Assembly (NCBI GenBank): GCA_027319585.1
Contig: DAHVMY010000003.1
Span: 39,883 to 103,882 of the forward strand
Source: AG-12 sp027319585
GTDB taxonomy: Bacteria > Chloroflexota > Dormibacteria > Aeolococcales > Bog-877
Direction of reading: 5' to 3'
Length of the DNA stretch: 64,000 bases
Positions within the stretch are counted from its first letter, which is position 1. Every line of letters begins with the position of its first letter. The position numbers were made by a program, and so were the translations under genes. Below are positions 42,275-50,666 of this stretch, one piece after another. A model generated the notes under the pieces. That model did no database searches. It was not told where the DNA came from and saw only the letters and a program-made list of their open reading frames with translations.

Positions 42275-42287
42275 CTGCTCATGATAA

Positions 42288-42301
42288 ACCGACCAGTCGG
42301 T
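42288..42301. promoter_or_regulatory. TetR operator palindrome ACCGAC-CA-GTCGGT
   Basis: A perfect 6-2-6 palindrome, 14 bp, lies 14 bases before the TetR start codon and directly beside the -10 (TATCAT on the minus strand), where a -35 spacer would be. Palindromes of this shape are typical TetR-family operators. Repressor binding would block RNA polymerase. No second copy is seen near the gene. Confidence 0.7.
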
Positions 42302-42375
42302 CTTTTTCGAAGCGCGACCAACCTCGCCTGACCCCCGTGCCCGGCCCTTGCTAGGCCGCGGCGCGTCCGGGGCTG

Positions 42376-42762
42376 TCAGGGCTCCTCCGGGTCCTCCTCG
42401 GGCTCGCTGAAGGCACCCAGCAGGTGCTCGGATCCCTCCTCGAAGGAGAAGACGCTGCCGCAGGCAGGGCACTCCAACTGCGAGCTGGGGTCAGGGTCGT
42501 CCGGAGGCAGAAGGCGCGCCTGGCATGAGGGGCAGACCACCGTCGCCATCGCTGCGGCACCGAGGTCGCGAGCCCGGGCGGCCGCGGCGGCGGCGAGATC
42601 GATCGCGACCGACCCACAGATCTCGCAGCGGAAGGAGGCCAGGCGGTCCTCGTGGCTCAAATACCGGCCCTGCGGATCCACGAAGACCGCGCCCCCGATC
42701 AGCTCGAAGCGCCCCGGTTGGCAACCATATGGGCAGACCAGGTGGCGTCTCCCGGCGGTCAA
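42376..42762 (-). CDS. Zinc-ribbon protein downstream of dusB
   Basis: A roughly 128-residue protein with four cysteine pairs: CPYGC, CEICG, CPSC and CPACG, likely binding two zinc ions. The rest is mainly helical with an Ala-rich part in the middle and an acidic C-terminus ending EPEEDPEEP. No named family. TTG 42762 is the preferred start because it lies seven bases after the dusB stop and GAGGGG is about ten bases upstream; there is no ATG or GTG in frame before the conserved part. Function unknown. Confidence 0.6.
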   Translation of the reverse strand: MTAGRRHLVCPYGCQPGRFELIGGAVFVDPQGRYLSHEDRLASFRCEICGSVAIDLAAAAAARARDLGAAAMATVVCPSCQARLLPPDDPDPSSQLECPACGSVFSFEEGSEHLLGAFSEPEEDPEEP

Positions 42763-42769
42763 GCCGAAG

Positions 42770-43825
42770 TCACCCCTCGCCGCTGGAGAACGAAGGCTGA
42801 TGCCATCCCTGGGGTCCCTCGCCAGCGGCTTGGATCTCCTCATACATCTCGTCCAGGTCAGCTTGCGTGTGGAGGTCTGCGACTCGGGCGCGCAGCCGGG
42901 CGGCACCACCGCAGCCCTTGATGGCCCACACCACGTACTTGCGGGCCAGGCGCACCCCCCGCTGCTCCCCGTGGTGGTCCACCACCGCATCCCAGTGCCG
43001 ACGGGCCAGGTCCAGGCGTTCACCGAAGGTCGGCTCCGGTCCCGGCTCCCCGAAGCGGAGCTGGGAGACGGTCCGGGGCAGCAGATGCCAGTCCCCCATC
43101 ATGCCGCGCGCGATCACCACGCCGTCGACGGTTCCCGACCGGATGTGCCGTTCCACCTCCTGGGGATCGCGCACGTCGCCGGAGCCCAGCACGGGAATGT
43201 GGCGCACGGACTCCTTCACGCGGGCGATCTCCCGCCAGTCGGCGTAGCCGGTGTAGCGCTGAGCCCGGGTGCGGCCATGGATGGTGACCGCCGCGACCCC
43301 GACATCCTCCAGCGCTCGGCACAGCTCTGGGGCGTTGATGCTCTGGTGATCCCAGCCCAGGCGCATCTTGGCAGTGACGGGCACCGGCACGGCGTCGACC
43401 ATCGCCTGCAGGACGCGGACGGTGGCAGGGATCTCACGGGCGAGGGCGGCGCCCGACCCCAACTTCACCACCTTGGGTACCGGACACCCCAGGTTGACGT
43501 CGATCAGGTCGGCACCCCTGGCCACGCAGACCTGGGCGGCGTCGGCCATCATCTGGGGGTCGCATCCGACCAGCTGAGCGGCCACGGGGTGCTCGCTCTG
43601 GTCCAGGTCGATCACCCGCTCCAGCAGAGGGTCCGGAGCCCGCACGACCGCCGCCGCCGCCGTCATCTCCGTGCAGGTCAGCCCCGCGCCCAGCTCACGG
43701 GCGAGATCGCGGAATGGCCGGTCGGTGATCCCGGCCATGGGCGCGATGAAGATCGGGTTGTCCAGGGTCACGGTTCCGATCCGAAGGGAGCCGGTATCGG
43801 CCTGGCGAGGAGATGGGGTGCTCAC
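42770..43825 (-). CDS. dus: tRNA-dihydrouridine synthase
   Basis: The 351-residue flavoenzyme reduces uridine to dihydrouridine in tRNA. Motifs: PIFIAPMAGITDRPFR near the start, TCTEMTAAAAVV, the LIDVNLGCPVPKVVKLGSGAAL cysteine region with catalytic Cys, TAKMRLGWD, TIHGRTRAQRYTG, and PVLGSGDV plus the GVVIARGMMG FMN site. GTG 43825 is used; TTG 43831, with AGAGG about ten bases upstream, is equally likely. It is followed by the zinc-ribbon gene and is divergent from coaX. Confidence 0.9.
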   Translation of the reverse strand: MSTPSPRQADTGSLRIGTVTLDNPIFIAPMAGITDRPFRDLARELGAGLTCTEMTAAAAVVRAPDPLLERVIDLDQSEHPVAAQLVGCDPQMMADAAQVCVARGADLIDVNLGCPVPKVVKLGSGAALAREIPATVRVLQAMVDAVPVPVTAKMRLGWDHQSINAPELCRALEDVGVAAVTIHGRTRAQRYTGYADWREIARVKESVRHIPVLGSGDVRDPQEVERHIRSGTVDGVVIARGMMGDWHLLPRTVSQLRFGEPGPEPTFGERLDLARRHWDAVVDHHGEQRGVRLARKYVVWAIKGCGGAARLRARVADLHTQADLDEMYEEIQAAGEGPQGWHQPSFSSGEG

Positions 43826-44004
43826 GGACAATGTGGGCTTACCTCTGATCAAGAGTGGTGGCGCGGCCAGGTGGCGGCGCGCCCAATCTCCCAGTATCGA
43901 CCATCGCCGACGGGGCCGCGCCGCTGCAACGGCCAGGGCGGGACGCCCGATATAGTCGGCAGCCAAGAAGATGGCGTCATTCCCGATTGGCGGAGGGCCC
44001 CAAG

Positions 44005-44775
44005 GTGCTGCTCGCGCTCGACGTCGGCAATTCCAACCTGACCATCGGCATCTTCGAGCAAGACCGCTTGGTCGCGCACGGGCGGTTCGCGACCCGGCGG
44101 GACGCGACCCCCGACGAGCTCGGTGGGCAGCTTCTGACATTCCTCCAGCAGCGGCGGCTGCCGGCGGCGATGGACCGGGTCGCGATCAGCTCGGTGGTGC
44201 CGCCTCTCACCCAGCCCCTGGTGGAGATGAGCCAAACCTATTTCCGCGTTGCCGCGCTGGTGGTCGGCCTCGGGACCGAGACGGGGATGCAGATTCACTA
44301 TGACCCGGCCCGGGACGTCGGCGCCGACCGGATCGTGACCGCGGTCGGGGTGCATCACCGTTACGGCGGTCCCGCGATCATGGTCAGCTTCGGCACCGCC
44401 ACGGTCTTCGACGCGATCGACGAGCGGGGCGACTACTTGGGCGGGGCGATCGCGCCCGGCCTGCAGCTGTCGGTCGACGCCCTCTTCGCTCGCGCCTCCC
44501 GCCTGCCCCGGGTGGACCTGGTCGCCCCCGGCACAGTCCTGGGTCGGACCACGGTGAGCTCGATGCAGGCGGGCATCATGTACGGCGCGGCCGCGCAGGC
44601 CGAGGGGATGATCGCCCGGATCCGGGCCGAGCTGGCCATCCCAGTCAAGGTGGTCGCCACCGGGGGGCTCTCCCCGGTCATCGCCCCACTGGTGAACGGC
44701 ATCGACTTCGTCGACCCCTTCGTCCTGCTGGAGGGACTTCGAGTTCTGGCGGAGCTGAACCCGGCCAGCCCATGA
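44005..44775 (+). CDS. coaX: Type III pantothenate kinase
   Basis: A 256-residue ASKHA-fold kinase that makes 4'-phosphopantothenate, first step of CoA synthesis. Motifs: LALDVGNSNLTIGIF (ATP site), DVGADRIVTAVG (pantothenate), SFGTATVFDAID and GGAIAPGLQLSVDAL. GTG 44005 is chosen since GGAGGG ends seven bases before it and the family starts there; the frame reaches 43855 but that part is shadow. Divergent from dus. Confidence 0.92.
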   Translation: MLLALDVGNSNLTIGIFEQDRLVAHGRFATRRDATPDELGGQLLTFLQQRRLPAAMDRVAISSVVPPLTQPLVEMSQTYFRVAALVVGLGTETGMQIHYDPARDVGADRIVTAVGVHHRYGGPAIMVSFGTATVFDAIDERGDYLGGAIAPGLQLSVDALFARASRLPRVDLVAPGTVLGRTTVSSMQAGIMYGAAAQAEGMIARIRAELAIPVKVVATGGLSPVIAPLVNGIDFVDPFVLLEGLRVLAELNPASP

Positions 44776-44786
44776 GTCCCCCAGCC

Positions 44787-44819
44787 AAAGAAAAAGGGCG
44801 CCCCCCGAAAGGGACGCCC
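44787..44819 (-). terminator. Rho-independent terminator reading leftwards
   Basis: On the minus strand a strong GC hairpin (complement of 44796-44819: stem of nine positions with one mismatch, loop CCGAAA region) is followed directly by TTTTTCTTT (complement of 44787-44795). This is a textbook rho-independent terminator for leftward transcription. On the plus strand no U-run follows, so it is not a good coaX terminator. No leftward gene lies before it, which points to an unannotated small RNA or antisense transcript. Confidence 0.7.
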
Positions 44820-44903
44820 CGAGAGGGGGGGGCTAGTTGAGGGCTCGGACCTCCACGCTCCGAAACCAACGTTAGAGTAGCACCCCGTGTTGGGGGCGGC
44901 AAA
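44820..44903 (-). ncRNA. Candidate small RNA ending at the leftward terminator
   Basis: Reading leftwards, a possible promoter has TTTGCC (complement of 44898-44903) and TACTCT (complement of 44874-44879) with an 18-base spacer. Transcription would begin near 44867 and end at the terminator around 44787, giving an RNA of about 80 bases with a C-rich run (CCCCCCCC) before the hairpin. No open frame of note lies in it. This is a prediction from signals only. Confidence 0.3.
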
Positions 44904-44948
44904 TTCCGAACTGGTGAAGGACCCGCTACAGCTGTGTCGAAGCGCAGC

Positions 44949-44977
44949 TTGCGATACCCGCAAGGTTTAGGTAGACT
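44949..44977 (+). promoter_or_regulatory. greA-lysS-serS promoter
   Basis: TTGCGA (44949-44954) and TAGACT (44972-44977) are separated by exactly 17 bases, a reasonable housekeeping promoter. The transcript would start near 44984, leaving a leader of about 77 bases before greA. It probably serves the greA-lysS-serS operon. Confidence 0.5.
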
Positions 44978-45060
44978 TCCAATTCCCCGGCCCGTGCCAT
45001 CACCTTAGGCACGAGGGGAGCCACTGAGGCCGGTCGTACCCGGCAAGGAGCGATGGAGCC

Positions 45061-45528
45061 ATGCAGGACAAGCCAGTACTCCTGACCCAGGAGGGTCTGC
45101 AGAAGCTGCAGGAGGAGCTAGACCACCTGATCAACGTGCGGCGCCCAGAGATCGCGCAGCGGATCAAGCATGCCAAGGAGTTCGGCGACCTCAGTGAGAA
45201 CGCCGAGTATGAGGACGCCAAGAACGACCAGGGGTTCGTCGAGGGCCGGATCATGACCATCGAGCAGATGATCCGCAACGCCAGCCTCATCGACACTGAT
45301 GAGAAGGTTGATGGATTCGTGCACCTCGGATCGACCGTGAACGTCAAGGATGAGTTCGGGGAGACCAGCTACACGATCGTGGGCTCCGCCGAAGCCGACG
45401 CGGGGTCGGGCAAGATCTCCCTCGAGTCGCCCGTGGGCAAGGCGTTGATGGGACGCCGCAGCGGCGACGAGGTCGAGGTGGAGACTCCGGGCGGGTCGCG
45501 CCGGGTCCAGATTCTCCAGGTGGCGTGA
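45061..45528 (+). CDS. greA: Transcription elongation factor GreA
   Basis: A 155-residue GreA that stimulates RNA polymerase to cleave backtracked transcripts. The N-terminal coiled coil carries the conserved acidic tip (KEFGDLSENAEYEDAKNDQGFVEGRI), and the C-terminal FKBP-like part ends SPVGKALMGRRSGDEVEVETPGG. ATG 45061 has AAGGAG about ten bases upstream. The stop overlaps the lysS GTG start (GTGA). Full length and intact. Confidence 0.95.
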   Translation: MQDKPVLLTQEGLQKLQEELDHLINVRRPEIAQRIKHAKEFGDLSENAEYEDAKNDQGFVEGRIMTIEQMIRNASLIDTDEKVDGFVHLGSTVNVKDEFGETSYTIVGSAEADAGSGKISLESPVGKALMGRRSGDEVEVETPGGSRRVQILQVA

Positions 45529-47027
45529 GTCCCGCGCCGCCCGCCGGCGGCGAGCCACTGCCGGAGGCGCTCGCGGACCGGCGACGCAAGGCGCTCGCTC
45601 TGCGTGACCGGGGGATCAGTCCCTGGGGGGTTGACTTCCACCCCAGCCATACTTGCCGACAGGCCAACGACCTCGCTCCGCAAGAACCGGGCCCGGTGGG
45701 TGAGTCCGTGCTGGTGGCGGGCAGGCTGCTGCGGATCCGGCGCACAGGCGGGATCGCGTTCGCCGACTGCTTCGACGAGTCGGGCAGGATTCAGCTTCTG
45801 ATCAGCCGGGAGGTTCCGGCCGCCATGGAGTTGCTGGACGAACTGGATGTGGGGGACATCGTGGGAGCCCAAGGCAGGGTGACCCGGTCCCGCTCCGGGC
45901 AGCCCAGCGTACTGGTAGAGCGGCTCACGCTGCTGGCCAAGGCCCTGCGACCCCCGGCGGCCAAGCACCGAGGGGTGGTGGATCCCGAGCTGAGGTACCG
46001 GAGGCGGTATCTGGACCTCCTCTCGGACCCCCAGCATCGTCTGGTGTTCAAGCAGCGCTCCGCGATCGTCTCGGCCCTGCGATCGGAGCTGGAGCAGCGG
46101 GGTTACCTGGAGGTCGAGACCCCGATCCTGCAGCCGATTCCGGGAGGCGGGGATGCTCGTCCGTTCCGGTCGCACCACAATGCACTGGACTCCGACTTCT
46201 ACCTGCGCATCGCGATCGAGCTGTACCTGAAGCGGCTGCTGGTGGCCGGGTTCGAGCGGGTGTTCGAGATCGGGCGCACCTTCCGCAACGAGGGGCTCTC
46301 CCCTCGGCACAACCCGGAGTTCACCCTCCTGGAGGCCTACGAGGCCTACGGCGACCTGGAATCGATGATGGAGCTGTGCCAGGCTCTGGTCCAGTCTGCC
46401 TGTGCCGCGTCAGCGGCCCTGGGGGGCGAGCCGCCGGAGATGTTGGTGAAGCCGTTCGCGGTCACCACCATGTCCGACCTTGTCCTGGAGACGGTCGGCT
46501 TCGACGCGATCGGTCTGTGGGATGCTCCGGAGGAGATGCGAGCCCGGGCCGGTCGCCTTGGCGTCCACCTTCCGGCCGAAGCCCTGCCCGGGAGGGTACT
46601 CTTCGAGGTCTACGATCAGCTGGTGGAGCCCAAGATCACCCAACCGACGTTTGTCGTCGGCCATCCTGCGGACGTTTCACCCCTGGCGCGTCGGGGGGAT
46701 GACCCCAGGTTCGCGAAGCGGTTCGAGCTGGTGGTGGGGGGCCGGGAACTTGCCAACGCCTTCTCGGAGTTGAACGATCCCTTGGAGCAGAGGGAGCGGC
46801 TCTTGGAGCAGGCGCGGCGGCGGAGGGCTGGCGATGTCGAAGCGCAGCCGTTCGACCTGGACTTCGTCGAAGCGTTGGAGCATGGGATGCCGCCAGCGGG
46901 GGGGATCGGGATGGGGGTCGACCGGCTCGTGATGCTGGTGACCGGAGCCGAGAGCATCCGCGACGTGCTGCTGTTCCCCACGCTGCGCCCGTTGCCCGAG
47001 GGCGACCACGGTTCTCGTACCCTTTAG
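45525..47027 (+). CDS. lysS: Lysyl-tRNA synthetase, class II
   Basis: The 500-residue class IIb synthetase has an N-terminal OB-fold anticodon-binding domain (VAGRLLRIRRTGGIAFADC) and the catalytic core with motif 2 FEIGRTFRNEGLSPRHNPEFTLLE and motif 3 GIGMGVDRLVMLVTGAESIRDVLLFP. The N-terminus is close to the short form. GTG 45525 overlaps the greA stop. It is the second gene of the operon. Confidence 0.95.
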   Translation: MSPAPPAGGEPLPEALADRRRKALALRDRGISPWGVDFHPSHTCRQANDLAPQEPGPVGESVLVAGRLLRIRRTGGIAFADCFDESGRIQLLISREVPAAMELLDELDVGDIVGAQGRVTRSRSGQPSVLVERLTLLAKALRPPAAKHRGVVDPELRYRRRYLDLLSDPQHRLVFKQRSAIVSALRSELEQRGYLEVETPILQPIPGGGDARPFRSHHNALDSDFYLRIAIELYLKRLLVAGFERVFEIGRTFRNEGLSPRHNPEFTLLEAYEAYGDLESMMELCQALVQSACAASAALGGEPPEMLVKPFAVTTMSDLVLETVGFDAIGLWDAPEEMRARAGRLGVHLPAEALPGRVLFEVYDQLVEPKITQPTFVVGHPADVSPLARRGDDPRFAKRFELVVGGRELANAFSELNDPLEQRERLLEQARRRRAGDVEAQPFDLDFVEALEHGMPPAGGIGMGVDRLVMLVTGAESIRDVLLFPTLRPLPEGDHGSRTL

Positions 47028-47030
47028 GGT

Positions 47031-48311
47031 GTGCTCGCACTTCAGTTCATTCGCGATCACCCTGATTTGGTCAGGGAGGGAGCTCGCAGGAAGGGCGAGG
47101 ATGCCCCGATCGACGAGATCCTCGCGCTCGACCGGGACCACCGGCTGCTCGTCGGCGAGGAGGAGTCGCTGCGTGCTGAGCTGAGGTCCAGTTCGGCCAG
47201 GTTCCAGGAGCTGCCCGCCGGCGGCGAGGCGCAAGAGGCGCTCCGTGGAGAGCTGGGGGCGCTCAAGCTGCGGGTGCAGGAGTTCGCCCAGCGGCGCAAG
47301 GAGATGGAGAGCCGACTTCAAGGGCTGCTCCTGGTGGTCCCCAACCCTCCCCACGAATCGGTCCCTGACGGCACCGGAGACGACGACAACCAGGTGGTCA
47401 GGACCTGGGGTGACCGTCCGCAGTTTGACTTCGAACCCCAGACTCATTACGACCTGGGGGACAGGCTCGGGATCTTCGACTTCGAGCGCGCGGTCAAGAT
47501 TTCCGGCAGCCGGTTCGCGGTGCTACGGGGCGCGGGTGCGCGCCTGGAACGGGCACTCAGTTCGCTGATGTTGGATCTGGCCACGCGGGAGCACGGCTAC
47601 CTGGAGGTCGCCCCTCCGTACATGGTGAGTCGCGAGTGCATGACCGGGACCGCCAACCTGCCCAAGTTCGAGGAGGACGCCTTCCACGTGGTGGAGGGTG
47701 ACCGGTTCTTGATCCCCACCGCCGAGGTCCCGGTCACCAACCTGTACCGGGAGGAGATTCTGGACCGAGAGCGCCTGCCCATCCGGCATGTCGCGTGGAC
47801 CCCCTGCTGGCGCAGTGAGGCGGGGGCTCCGGGGCGGGATACCAGGGGCTATGTTCGCCTACACCAGTTCAGCAAGGTGGAATTGGTGAAGTTCGTCCAT
47901 CCCGAGGGGTCGTTGGAGGAGTTGGAAACGCTGGTCCAGGATGCGGAGTCGGTGCTGCAGGCGCTGGGGCTGCACTACCGAGTCCGGCTCATGTGCAGCG
48001 GGGACATGGGTTTCGCGCAGTGGAAGAAGTACGACATCGACGCCTGGGCGCCCGGTATGGATCGTTACCTGGAGGTGTCATCCTGCTCGGTCTTCGGTGA
48101 TTTCCAGGCTCGCCGGGCCAACATCCGGTTTCGCACCGCGGGGGGCAAGCCCGAGTTTGTCCACACCCTGAATGGCAGCGCCCTGGCGCTGCCCCGAACC
48201 TTGGATTGCCTGGTCGAGTCCTACCAGACCAAGGATGGGGGGATTCGGATTCCCGACGCGCTCCGACCGTATCTGGCGGGCCTCGAGGAGATCCTTCCGC
48301 CAGCCAATTGA
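47031..48311 (+). CDS. serS: Seryl-tRNA synthetase
   Basis: A 426-residue class II synthetase with the N-terminal helical arm (about residues 30-100) and the core motifs TAEVPVTNLYREEIL, CWRSEAGAPGRDTRGYVRLHQFSKVEL, and GSALALPRTLDCLVESYQTKDG. GTG 47031 follows the lysS stop by three bases. The arm is normal length. It is the last gene of the housekeeping operon and is followed by low-coding DNA. Confidence 0.95.
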   Translation: MLALQFIRDHPDLVREGARRKGEDAPIDEILALDRDHRLLVGEEESLRAELRSSSARFQELPAGGEAQEALRGELGALKLRVQEFAQRRKEMESRLQGLLLVVPNPPHESVPDGTGDDDNQVVRTWGDRPQFDFEPQTHYDLGDRLGIFDFERAVKISGSRFAVLRGAGARLERALSSLMLDLATREHGYLEVAPPYMVSRECMTGTANLPKFEEDAFHVVEGDRFLIPTAEVPVTNLYREEILDRERLPIRHVAWTPCWRSEAGAPGRDTRGYVRLHQFSKVELVKFVHPEGSLEELETLVQDAESVLQALGLHYRVRLMCSGDMGFAQWKKYDIDAWAPGMDRYLEVSSCSVFGDFQARRANIRFRTAGGKPEFVHTLNGSALALPRTLDCLVESYQTKDGGIRIPDALRPYLAGLEEILPPAN

Positions 48312-48800
48312 GTTGGTCTGCGGCGGCGCCGATCGCCACTGACCGAGGATGCCCACGAACCCAGGGCAAAGGGTGCTTGCGGATGCTCCGATCGCGCCCG
48401 ACGGAGGGTCGTGCCGGGCGGTTTCGGGCGCGCACGGCCACGTTGCGGAGGGCTGAGCGATTGCGGTGGACTCGCTCCACGTCGGGTGGGCCAACGGGAC
48501 CGATCTGAAACGGTGGTATGGCACAGAGCACCGGGCGCGAAATTGCCGGGAAGTTGAAGGCGCGCGCGAAGGGGTCGACGTCAGCCCCTGAAAATCGCCC
48601 ATAACCCACGGTTGCGCGCCTCAAGGCGGGCCACATGGGGGTCCGGACGACCTCCCATCGGACGGCTGCCAGCCTTGGGGCACCCGGCCGAGTGGTCCAG
48701 CGCCGGTGAGCCAAGGCGTCCCGATCAAGGCGCCACCGCGTCCCCGCCGACGCGACTGTCCGTGCCCCAACGGGTCATTTGCGAGGCGCCGGTGCGGGAA
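48312..48800. other. Gene-free stretch after serS
   Basis: About 490 bases in which I see no credible gene on either strand; open frames here are short and shadow-like and no recognised motif appears. It is the start of the low-coding region 48312-51731. No terminator with a clear U-run is visible right after serS. Confidence 0.5.
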
Positions 48801-49334
48801 TCATGCCCGGCCTGAAGGGTCGCGTTCGTCGTCGACCTTGACGCCCATGCCGTAGAACATCTGCAGGGCCATGGGCACGATCTGGGCCGAGTCGATGACT
48901 ACGCCACGAAGATAGGCAGCGCCCTTGAGTTCATCGAATCTGGACCCATGCAGTCGGGCCCCAGCCAGCGCGGCCTGTGAGAACTCGGCTCCCGTGAGGT
49001 CGCAATCGAACAGGCGGAGGCCGTCAATGCGCGCGGCGTAGAAGTCAGCCTCGCGCAGATCGCAGCGATCAAAGGCGATCCGGGCTCCCCTTGCCATGCG
49101 CAGCACCGCCATCTTCATCTGGCAATCCGTGACGCGCACGTCATGAAAACTGCCATCAGGGATGGTGACCCCCAGCATGCGGCAGCCGACGAACTCGACC
49201 CGCACAAACGACGCCCCGCGGAGGATGGTGCCAGAGAGATCGCAACCGCGAAACACCGAGTCGGTGATCCTCGCCCGCTCCAGCACGGCCGAAGTGAACG
49301 TGGAGCCGATGACCTGACAGCCAGTGATCTCCAT
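48801..49334 (-). CDS. Pentapeptide-repeat protein
   Basis: A roughly 177-residue protein whose whole length shows A(D/N)LXX-like repeats with hydrophobic residues every five: for example VFRGCDLSGTILRGASF, VTDCQMKMAVLRMARG, DRCDLREADFYAARIDGLRLFDCDLTGAEFSQAALAGARLHGSRF. Such a beta helix is often a protein-binding or DNA-mimic module (Qnr/MfpA type for some), but function here is unknown. ATG 49334 gives the most plausible start; the frame is open much further upstream without family character. It lies in the degraded region and may be cargo of an element. Confidence 0.75.
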   Translation of the reverse strand: MEITGCQVIGSTFTSAVLERARITDSVFRGCDLSGTILRGASFVRVEFVGCRMLGVTIPDGSFHDVRVTDCQMKMAVLRMARGARIAFDRCDLREADFYAARIDGLRLFDCDLTGAEFSQAALAGARLHGSRFDELKGAAYLRGVVIDSAQIVPMALQMFYGMGVKVDDERDPSGRA

Positions 49335-50666
49335 GCCTTCCCGGGTCTGCCCGCCGAAGTTCCCCTGGATGCTTCGCTCGATCCACTCAGTCGCGTGCGA
49401 CAGCGGAGGCGGTCCATCCCAATCGCCTGACGGCGACCCCGGGTGAGGAGTGTGTGGAGGGCCGGACCCGCTTGGACTCAAGAGTCCACGCCCATCCGGC
49501 ACCCGGTCCCAGACTCGTCGCAAGCCAACATGTGGGGTTGAGTCTCTCAGGTAGCCGGTGACGGCCTGCGGCCCGCACCCCGGGGCCACCGGCGGGATGG
49601 CTCTGCCGGGTGGCCCGACTCCTGCTGGCAGGGCCCCCCGCGGGGGACCATGCGGCCCCCCGGGAGCCGCCGGATCCGGGGATTGAGGGTCCCCCCGTTC
49701 CGGGGCTCTGAGATGCGCAAGGAGGCGATGTCGAGCGCCACCGTCGATCAGGATGGACCAGCGGGCGGCCCTGCAGCGCACGCCTGGGTGAGTGAGTGCT
49801 CACCTGGTGTCGGCTCCGACGAAGAGTGTGTCCCCACTGACCGCAGTTGTTCAAGCGCTCCCCTGGACCCTCTCCCCGTTACCGCTACGGCTGGGGTGAG
49901 GACAAGCCCGGTTGCGTGCCCATCAGGGACGTCGAGAACTGAAAGCCGCCCATGGAGCCGTGGGATGTGACAAGGGCATCGCCGGGTGGCAGGCGGCCGC
50001 GACCTGAGCAAGATGGTGGGAGTGGACCGGTTCCTAACGCATTTCCGACCTGGCGGAGTCCTGGTAGACCGGGGCCAGCATTGGACCTTTGGAGGATTGC
50101 CAAGTGGGCTGGACCGTCGCGCCTATCATGGCGGCCGAGTACTACCTCAAGCGCTGACCAGTCGATGTAGGGCCGGTCGGGATCGACGAGCGCTGCCACC
50201 GCTGCTCTAGGCCACACCGTGCCATCACTGTAGTCGTCGTCGCGGAGGCCGATGCGCGGGCACAGCTCAGCCTCGGCGACGATCTCATCCTGGACTTCGG
50301 CCATAGCCGAGGTTTTGCGGGACGCACTCGATCCCGCCGGGCTGACGGAGCGGAAGGTATGCACCCTGAAGATCCGCCGCTCCCGGCAGCGGCCAGAAGG
50401 GCGTCCGTCGAACTGGTATGTCTGGTGCGACGCCATCCTGGGCTCGCTCCGGCTCAGTGAGGCGGTCCGGGCGATCGAAGCATAGCGCCAGCCGAGGCAC
50501 GTCTTCGCCCACATGCCAGGTCTCTCTTGACGCGCTTCCCCAGGCCGCGAGCCGGTGGCTGGGCCAGGGTGGCTGCGGCCCAGACTGTGACTGCGGGGCC
50601 AAGGACGGTACCGAGAACGAGCCTGAGCTGTCGTGGTAGGCTCGAGCTGAGGATTAGACTTCGGGC
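49335..50666. other. Low-coding region with fragmentary frames
   Basis: Some 1.3 kb without a confident gene. Two short frames have coding-like composition and meet head to head around 50300: a minus-strand frame starting ATG 50304 (MAEVQDEIVAEAELCPRIGL...) and a plus-strand frame ending at 50485 (EVLRDALDPAGLTERKVCTLKIRRSR...). Between them TCGGC-CATA-GCCGA (50297-50310) is an inverted repeat. Neither is recognised; they may be remnants of a lost gene pair. Confidence 0.35.

Noticed and set aside
42275..42472. Longer start for the TetR gene
   Set aside because: It would run through the operator palindrome and the -10 element, and the residues lack family match.
44796..44819. Hairpin as rightward terminator of coaX
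   Set aside because: No U-run follows on the plus strand; the U-run is only on the minus strand.
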